Of a DNA stretch of 64,000 nucleotides, positions 58,883 through 64,000 are shown one piece after another. The stretch is taken from NCBI RefSeq assembly GCF_003057885.1, contig NZ_QAGK01000006.1, positions 1 through 64,000 on the forward strand, given 5' to 3'. Origin of the DNA: Oceaniglobus ichthyenteri. Lineage in GTDB: Bacteria; Pseudomonadota; Alphaproteobacteria; Rhodobacterales; Rhodobacteraceae. The position numbers and the translations under genes were made by a program. Every line of letters begins with the position of its first letter. Position 1 is the stretch's first letter. Below the pieces are notes generated by a model, which had not been told where the DNA came from, did not search any database, and was given only the letters and a program-made list of their open reading frames with translations.

Positions 58883-59956
58883 ATGACAGGCGTCTTGCCC
58901 AGCCAACGCTTGCGCGCCTTGATCGAAACCGGGGCGATTGCCGCCAATCCGCCGATCACTCCCGCCCAAATTCAACCTGCATCGCTTGATCTCCGCCTTG
59001 GAAAGATCGCACATCGCGTACGCGCATCCTTCCTGACCGGGGCGGATGCAACAGTGGCACAGCGGCTGGATGATTTTGCCATGCACACCGTTGATCTGAC
59101 CGGCGGCGCGGTTCTGGAAAAGGGCTGTGTGTACCTTGTTCCGTTGATGGAAAACCTTGCCCTGCCCGCGGGGATTCAAGCGGCCGCCAATGCCAAAAGC
59201 TCGACAGGGCGTCTTGATCTGTTGACCCGCACGATTACCGATGGCGGCACCGAATTTGACCGTATTCCCGATGGTTACGCCGGGCCGCTTTATGCCGAAA
59301 TCTGCCCACGGTCGTTTTCGGTTCTGGTTCGCCCCGGCATGCGGCTGAATCAAATTCGGTTTCGCGATGGTCTTGCACGGCTTGATGACGCCGCCCTTAC
59401 CGCGCTGCACGCGCAAACGCCGTTGGTCGATGTGCCGCCGGTGATTGACGATGGGCTGGGCTTTTCTGTCGATCTGGAGCCACGCAGCGGCACCTTGGTG
59501 GGATACCGCGCCAAACCCCACACCGGCGTGATCGATCTGGACAAGATCGCACATTATCCTCCGGCGGAATATTGGGAAGAACTGCATTCAGACAACGGCA
59601 GGATCATCCTTGATCCCGGCGCGTTCTATATTCTGGTCAGTCGTGAATCTGTGGTGATTCCACCCACCCACGCGGCGGAAATGGCGCCATTTCTTGCCAT
59701 GGCCGGCGAATTTCGCGTGCATTACGCCGGTTTTTTCGATCCCGGCTTTGGCTGGGCACAAGCCGGCGGATTAGGGTCGCGCGGCGTGCTTGAGGTTCGT
59801 TGCCACGAGGCGCCATTTGTTCTGGAACACGGGCAAATCGTTGGTCGGCTGATTTATGAAAAAATGGCCGAGATTCCCGACCAATTATACGGCGCCGATC
59901 TGAAATCAAACTATCAGGGTCAGGGCCTGAAACTGGCCAAGCATTTTATCGCCTGA
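58883..59956 (+). CDS. dcd: 2'-deoxycytidine 5'-triphosphate deaminase (long form)
   Basis: A 357-residue dUTPase-superfamily protein, about twice the size of E. coli Dcd, the form usual in alphaproteobacteria. The first half has IQPASLDLRLGKIAHRV and AAANAKSSTGRLDLLTRTITDGG, with the substrate-binding Ser-Thr-Gly-Arg. The second half repeats the theme (LDPGAFYILVSRESVVIPP, and VHYAGFFDPGFGWA). It makes dUTP for thymidylate synthesis. It starts 38 nt after tRNA-Pro. Confidence 0.92.
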   Translation: MTGVLPSQRLRALIETGAIAANPPITPAQIQPASLDLRLGKIAHRVRASFLTGADATVAQRLDDFAMHTVDLTGGAVLEKGCVYLVPLMENLALPAGIQAAANAKSSTGRLDLLTRTITDGGTEFDRIPDGYAGPLYAEICPRSFSVLVRPGMRLNQIRFRDGLARLDDAALTALHAQTPLVDVPPVIDDGLGFSVDLEPRSGTLVGYRAKPHTGVIDLDKIAHYPPAEYWEELHSDNGRIILDPGAFYILVSRESVVIPPTHAAEMAPFLAMAGEFRVHYAGFFDPGFGWAQAGGLGSRGVLEVRCHEAPFVLEHGQIVGRLIYEKMAEIPDQLYGADLKSNYQGQGLKLAKHFIA

Positions 59957-59963
59957 GGCGCGA

Positions 59964-60149
59964 TTAAAATCGCCCAATCTTGCGCACCACACGAATCGCC
60001 TGTCGCGCGCGTTTGCTTTGCTGCTTTGCCGCCTGACCTTGGGCTTTGTACACCGATGGGTTGGCCATGCGGTTGATGCCCGCGTTGACACCTTTATTGA
60101 TCAGTTTCCGCAAAACGACGCGCATAATCATGTTTACGATCTGGCTCAC
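59964..60149 (-). CDS. Small basic conserved protein of unknown function
   Basis: A 61-residue protein, MSQIVNMIMRVVLRKLINKG, with a hydrophobic N-terminal helix and a strongly basic C-terminal half (AAKQQSKRARQAIRVVRKIG). It overlaps the scpB stop by 4 nt, so it is probably translated as the end of the nagZ-scpA-scpB group. Possible membrane or nucleic-acid association; no named family is recognised. Confidence 0.72.
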   Translation of the reverse strand: MSQIVNMIMRVVLRKLINKGVNAGINRMANPSVYKAQGQAAKQQSKRARQAIRVVRKIGRF

Positions 60150-60787
60150 GGCGTATCCTTTTCAAACATATCGCTTTGCCCCTCATCGGCATCCGGCGCG
60201 GTTTCTACGTCGGGCGGCGGGCGGTTTTCCAGCAACCCGGCGGCGCGCAGTTCTTTCAATCCCGGCAAATCCCGCGCTGATTCTAGCGCGAAATGGTCAA
60301 GAAACCCTTGTGTGACCACAAATGTAACCGGGCGACCGGGCGTCATGCGACGGCGCCCCAGCCGTATCCATTCCAATTCCATCAACTGATCGATGGTTCC
60401 GCGTGAAACCGAAACGCCGCGAATTTCTTCAATCTCGGCGCGGGTAACGGGCTGATGATAGGCCACGATCGCCAGGGTTTCGATTGCTGCACGGCTCAGC
60501 TTGCGCAGCTCAACCGTTTCTTTTTGCATCAGAAACCCCAGATCGGGGGCCGTACGCATCGCCCAGGCATCGCCAACCCGGACGACCCGCACACCGCGCC
60601 CCTCATAGCGGCGCGCCAACAGGGCCAAGGCCTGTGCCGCATCGGCCCCATGGGGCATGCGCGCGTTCAAATCGGCGACGCTGACGGGATCGGGGCTGGC
60701 AAACAGCACCGCTTCGACCATGCGTTCCTGCTCGGCCAACGGTGGGGCCTCAAACAGGCTTTGGGTGGTATTTTCGGGCTTATCCAT
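60146..60787 (-). CDS. scpB: Segregation and condensation protein B
   Basis: A 213-residue ScpB, a kleisin partner of the SMC condensin. It contains two winged helices: MVEAVLFASPDPVSVADLNARMP, then LSRAAIETLAIVAYHQPVTRAEIEEIRGVS and VTFVVTQGFLDHFAL. The start at 60787 overlaps scpA's stop by 8 nt. The SMC complex compacts and separates newly replicated chromosomes. Confidence 0.93.
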   Translation of the reverse strand: MDKPENTTQSLFEAPPLAEQERMVEAVLFASPDPVSVADLNARMPHGADAAQALALLARRYEGRGVRVVRVGDAWAMRTAPDLGFLMQKETVELRKLSRAAIETLAIVAYHQPVTRAEIEEIRGVSVSRGTIDQLMELEWIRLGRRRMTPGRPVTFVVTQGFLDHFALESARDLPGLKELRAAGLLENRPPPDVETAPDADEGQSDMFEKDTP

Positions 60788-61577
60788 CGGCGGCACTGTT
60801 GCTGCGAATTTGAATCGGTTCAAACAATCCTGACTGCCGGATTGAGATCCGCCCCGCTTTGACCAGTTCAAGCGACGCGGCGAAATGGCTGGCGGTGGCG
60901 CTGCGGCGACGGGCCGGATTGGCCTGCCAGCCGTCGGGCAGATACGATGAAAGATCGGTCCAATCCCCGGCGAAACCGATCAGACCGCGCATTCGATCCA
61001 ACGCCTCTTCCATGGTCATGATGTTGGTGCGGTCCATGACGAACGGGCGGAAATCATCCTTGGTTCTGATCCGCGCATAGCCCTGCATCAGATCCAGCAA
61101 GGTCGCGGTATATTGCACGCGGCGTATCCGCTGCACCCCTTCGCCCTGCCCGCGCGCAAAGAAATCGCGCCCCAATTGATCACGCCCCATCAAACGCGCC
61201 GCGCAATCGCGCATGGCCTGCAAACGCTCAAGCTGAAACGCCAGATGCGCGGCCAGATCTTCGCCTGACGGGCCTTCATCCTTGGGATCAGGGGGCAACA
61301 GCAGGCGTGATTTCAGAAATGCAAGCCACGCCGCCATCACCAGATAATCAGCCGCCAGTTCAATCCGCAGCTCTTTCGCCGCCTCAACAAACGCCAGATA
61401 TTGCCGCGCCAGTGCCAGCACCGAAATCTGCCGCAGGTCCACCTTTTGGGTGCGCGACAGGGTCAAAAGCACGTCAAGCGGCCCCTCAAACCCATCCACA
61501 TCAATGATCAGCGCCTCAGCGGCCAGACGGTCGGCGACCGGGTCAAAAACCGGGTCTGGACTGTTGGTTTCAGCCAT
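60780..61577 (-). CDS. scpA: Segregation and condensation protein A
   Basis: A 265-residue kleisin. The N-terminal motif LIIDVDGFEGPLDVLLTLSR is the ScpA signature, followed by VDLRQISVLALARQYLAFVE and YLVMAAWLAFLKSRLLLPPD. The C-terminal winged helix has ATASHFAASLELVKAGRISI. The ATG at 61577 overlaps the nagZ stop by 8 nt. It bridges SMC heads together with ScpB. Confidence 0.94.
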   Translation of the reverse strand: MAETNSPDPVFDPVADRLAAEALIIDVDGFEGPLDVLLTLSRTQKVDLRQISVLALARQYLAFVEAAKELRIELAADYLVMAAWLAFLKSRLLLPPDPKDEGPSGEDLAAHLAFQLERLQAMRDCAARLMGRDQLGRDFFARGQGEGVQRIRRVQYTATLLDLMQGYARIRTKDDFRPFVMDRTNIMTMEEALDRMRGLIGFAGDWTDLSSYLPDGWQANPARRRSATASHFAASLELVKAGRISIRQSGLFEPIQIRSNSAADG

Positions 61578-62571
61578 ATACATGCCCCCCCATAAGGGCG
61601 GCAAGTTCGGCCTCATGGGCGGGAATGTCAATGTTTACAGGGGTGCGGCGGTGGGCCATTGCGGCGCTTGCGCGGGTTTGCGCCACCTCTGACATGGGCG
61701 GCAATGCGGCGGCCAGTGCGCGGCGTTCGACCAGGTCGCCGTTGCAATGCAGCACCAGATCACAGCCTGCCGCCTGCGCCGCAAGGGCGCGCTCAACCAC
61801 CGTGCCGCCCAATGCCTCCATCCCGATATCATCCGACATCAACAGCCCTTTGAACCCGATGGCGCCCCGGATCACATCTTTGATCAGCCGCGACGACACG
61901 GTGACAGGCAAATCATCAATTTTCGGAAACAGCATATGCGCCGTCATGCCCATGGGCAGATCGCGCAACGCATGAAACGGGGCAAAATCCACCGCTTGCA
62001 GATCCGACCATTCGGCATCGGACACCGGCAGGTTAAAATGGCTGTCCACCCTGCCCCGGCCATGGCCCGGCATGTGTTTCATCACCGGCAACACCCCCGC
62101 ATCCAACAGGCCATCGGCCATGGCGCGGGCCATTTTAGTCACAATTTCAACGGTTTCGCCGAAACACCGATTGCGCAGGAACGGATGCGTATCGGCATTC
62201 GCCACATCGCAGGTGGGCGCGCAATTCACATCGATTCCAAGATCGGCCAACTCATGCCCAATCAGCAGGCCGCGCAGATACATCGCGCGCGCGCTGCCGC
62301 CTGATTGTGTTACATGATTCAAAGGTGGGAGCCATTGCCGCCACGTCGGGGCAAACATACGCTGCACCCGGCCCCCTTCCTGATCAATCAGAATCGGAGT
62401 GGTATCGCCCAAGATCGCCCGGATATGGCCGGTCAGCGCGCGCACCTGATCGGGTGTTTCGATATTGCGGGCAAACAGGATCACGCCCCAAGGGCGTGCA
62501 TCGGTTAAAAACCCCACCTCATCCGATGACAGGGTCGGGCCATCGACCCCGACCGTAAACGCCGAAACCAC
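61570..62571 (-). CDS. nagZ: Beta-N-acetylhexosaminidase NagZ (GH3)
   Basis: A 333-residue GH3 enzyme of peptidoglycan recycling. Motifs: IDQEGGRVQRMFAPTWRQWLP, DVNCAPTCDVANADTHPFLRNRCF, the catalytic-loop His in KHMPGHGRGRVDSHFNLP, and the nucleophile Asp in GLLMSDDIGMEALGG. It removes GlcNAc from anhydro-muropeptides in the cytoplasm. It sits between the SPOR protein (3 nt upstream) and scpA. Confidence 0.94.
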   Translation of the reverse strand: MVSAFTVGVDGPTLSSDEVGFLTDARPWGVILFARNIETPDQVRALTGHIRAILGDTTPILIDQEGGRVQRMFAPTWRQWLPPLNHVTQSGGSARAMYLRGLLIGHELADLGIDVNCAPTCDVANADTHPFLRNRCFGETVEIVTKMARAMADGLLDAGVLPVMKHMPGHGRGRVDSHFNLPVSDAEWSDLQAVDFAPFHALRDLPMGMTAHMLFPKIDDLPVTVSSRLIKDVIRGAIGFKGLLMSDDIGMEALGGTVVERALAAQAAGCDLVLHCNGDLVERRALAAALPPMSEVAQTRASAAMAHRRTPVNIDIPAHEAELAALMGGHVYG

Positions 62572-62574
62572 GCC

Positions 62575-63552
62575 TTATCGTACCACAACCGGGATACAAT
62601 CGGCCTTTTCCGCCATCAAAGCCGAACAGAACCGCCGCGCATCGCTGAGATCGGCAAAGCCCATGGCCCGTAGCCGGTAAAATGTTTTTCCGCCCGACTG
62701 GGCGCGCTGGACAACACGTTGTTTGCCTGAAAAATAATTCTCAAACTGATCGCCGATCTTGGCCCATTGTTCGCGCGCCACCTCTGCCGACTCAAATGCG
62801 CCCAGTTGCACAAGACGGGTGCCAGACGGGATTTCATCGGCCGCCACTTCCAATGATCCACCCGATTCCGTCGCCGGTTCGGAGGCCGCCATGACCGGGC
62901 GCGACAATCCGCCGGGGCGCGATGGTGGGCGGGGCGAACGGGCCAACCCCTGCTCATCGCGCAACGCGCCCGAGGATGACGTTTCGGTGACGCCGGTCAA
63001 CGGTTCAACACCCGCTGACAACGCTTCGGCCAAGGCCAGGGCATCAGCCGCCCCGTCCCCGGTCATTTCGGGCAACACGATATCAGCCGTGTCACTCAAT
63101 GCTTCGGCCACGGCCATATCAGTGGCCAATGCATCTTCGGGGGCGTCTTCGATCCGCGCGGTTTGTGGCGCGGGCGCCTCATCCAGCACCGGGCGGGGAA
63201 GGCGCGGCGCGGGCAAATCCTCGGCGGCCAGATTCAGGGGCGCGGGGGCCAGAATAACCTCGTTTGCGGGGCCTGCGGCCGATCCGGCGGCGGCGACCTG
63301 GTTCACCGCCAACCCCTGATGGGCCGCATTGGTGCCGCCGGGGTTGTCGGGGGCAACGCGAATGGGCCCCTCAAGCGCGCGCACGACTGGCACGCCGGTC
63401 ACATCGCGCACCAGCAATTTATAGCCCCAGACCCCAGCGCCCAAAATCAACCCAAGCGACATCAGCCCACCGGCAATGTTCACCGCTTTGCTTACCTTTG
63501 CGCCATGGCCCGCTGCCATATCGCCTTTCGCGTCGTCGTAAACGTCCGCCAT
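62575..63552 (-). CDS. SPOR domain-containing envelope protein
   Basis: A 325-residue protein with one N-terminal membrane anchor (about residues 25-47; AVNIAGGLMSLGLILGAGVWGYKLL) after a cytoplasmic MADVYDDAKGDMAAGHG. A long Pro/Ala/Glu-rich periplasmic region follows. The C-terminal SPOR domain (about 250-325; GTRLVQLGAFESAEVAREQW, then GKTFYRLRAMGFADLSDARRFCSAL) binds denuded glycan at the division site. It lies between argS and nagZ, a common gene order in Rhodobacteraceae. Confidence 0.9.
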   Translation of the reverse strand: MADVYDDAKGDMAAGHGAKVSKAVNIAGGLMSLGLILGAGVWGYKLLVRDVTGVPVVRALEGPIRVAPDNPGGTNAAHQGLAVNQVAAAGSAAGPANEVILAPAPLNLAAEDLPAPRLPRPVLDEAPAPQTARIEDAPEDALATDMAVAEALSDTADIVLPEMTGDGAADALALAEALSAGVEPLTGVTETSSSGALRDEQGLARSPRPPSRPGGLSRPVMAASEPATESGGSLEVAADEIPSGTRLVQLGAFESAEVAREQWAKIGDQFENYFSGKQRVVQRAQSGGKTFYRLRAMGFADLSDARRFCSALMAEKADCIPVVVR

Positions 63553-63648
63553 ACCACGCCTCACTGCTCGCATATCGCGCGGCGGCCTTTGGCCTGCTCC
63601 ACCGATATCCTTATCTTGCCTGCCTCACGATCCGCCGGGGCGCTTGTC

Positions 63649-64000
63649 TCAGCGCATTTCCTCAAGCGGAGTCACGCCAAGAATACGCAAACCTGCGGAA
63701 ATGACAACGGATACGGCGCGCGGCAGGGCAATTTTACCGGTCGAGCCGGAAGTGTTGCCGTCTTGCAGGAAGCGCAGTTCCGGTTTGTCATTGCCCCGGT
63801 TCCACAGCGCGTGAAAATCCGACGCCAATTCATACAGGTAAAATGCAATCCGGTGGGGTTCATGGTTGCGCGCGGCAATCTCCACCAGGCGCGGCCACTC
63901 GGCCAGTTTGCGCGCCACGGCAAATTCTGCCTCATCCTCAAGAACCGGCTGATCCGACAGGGCAATGTCGGCCTCGTCAAACTTGCGCAACACCGAATGC
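63649..64000 (-). CDS. argS: Arginyl-tRNA synthetase, C-terminal part (start beyond window)
   Basis: The frame is open to the right edge and ends at 63649. The visible 116 or so codons are the DALR anticodon-binding domain of ArgRS: FAVARKLAEWPRLVEIAARN, the family hallmark HRIAFYLYELASDFHALWNR, and the ending RILGVTPLEEMR, typical of the C-terminus containing the final Met-Arg. The catalytic HIGH and KMSK parts lie outside the window. Confident by motif. Confidence 0.93.
   Translation of the reverse strand, partial: HSVLRKFDEADIALSDQPVLEDEAEFAVARKLAEWPRLVEIAARNHEPHRIAFYLYELASDFHALWNRGNDKPELRFLQDGNTSGSTGKIALPRAVSVVISAGLRILGVTPLEEMR

Noticed and set aside
1-64000. CRISPR array
   Set aside because: No set of regularly spaced direct repeats was found. 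The repeats seen are IS ends, single dyads and two operator-like repeats.

Overview
The window is high-GC alphaproteobacterial DNA, most likely from a marine Rhodobacteraceae (Roseobacter-group) bacterium. Supporting signs are a circularly permuted two-piece tmRNA gene, the trgA-trgB-cysK tellurite cluster known from Rhodobacter, an AcuI-type acrylyl-CoA reductase, OlsB, an alphaproteobacterial SspB, and the order rpmF-plsX-fabH-ihfA-merR. The species cannot be fixed from the sequence alone. About the first 25 kb is a lambdoid-type prophage, 25.4-29.1 kb is defence-type cargo, and 29.4-64 kb is ordinary chromosome.

Prophage (1 to about 25.4 kb). The left edge cuts a lambda-type portal gene; capsid and tail genes must lie further left. 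Next come gpW, an oppositely oriented DUF1186/SEC-C gene, and large and small terminase subunits. A short rightward set follows: two small unknown proteins, a DUF3489 protein and a Phd/ParE-type toxin-antitoxin pair. The long leftward early operon encodes a DUF7220 membrane protein, a broken cytosine methyltransferase, a ParB-adenine methyltransferase fusion, DUF6362, RuvC, a Prim-Pol/DUF3987 protein, a helicase, a PD-(D/E)XK nuclease, DUF669, a Sak4-like ATPase and an excisionase-like HTH protein. Many of these genes are coupled by TGATG/ATGA overlaps. A LexA-like repressor (22079) is transcribed divergently. To its right is a four-gene module: a small protein, DUF2924, a serine recombinase and an HTH protein.

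Mobile DNA inside the prophage. The cytosine methyltransferase is split by a 1393-bp IS110-family, IS1111-group element (7194-8586) with 12-bp subterminal inverted repeats. Removing it restores a sensible join, and the catalytic part also appears to carry a separate one-base frameshift near 8946. The 257 nt after the transposase fold into a stem-internal-loop whose two arms match the two flanks of this insertion site on opposite strands, as expected of a bridge RNA (seekRNA).

Defence cargo (25.4-29.1 kb). A less GC-rich block encodes an AAA ATPase and a DUF4435/TOPRIM protein overlapping by 4 nt. This is the architecture of the PARIS anti-phage system (AriA/AriB). A 48-codon ORF ends 6 nt upstream. 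A convergent DUF3883 nuclease-like gene follows, then tRNA-Ser(GGA), whose 3' end faces the element and may mark an integration site.

Chromosome (29.4-64 kb). Leftward genes: alaX, a DUF3772 MscS channel, cysK, trgB, trgA, a cyclopropane-fatty-acid synthase, photolyase, a BCCT transporter and acuI. Rightward genes: a solute-binding protein, TadE/TadG-like proteins, tmRNA (tag ANNNHAPVAVAA), a SnoaL-like protein, sspB, a methyltransferase, fumC, DUF4169, a ribbon-helix-helix protein and rlmE. Then come a CDF transporter, an ABC-F ATPase, olsB, msrB, bamE, yceD(DUF177)-rpmF-plsX-fabH-ihfA-merR, tRNA-Pro(GGG) and dCTP deaminase. The right end carries leftward scpB, scpA, nagZ, a SPOR protein and the 3' end of argS.
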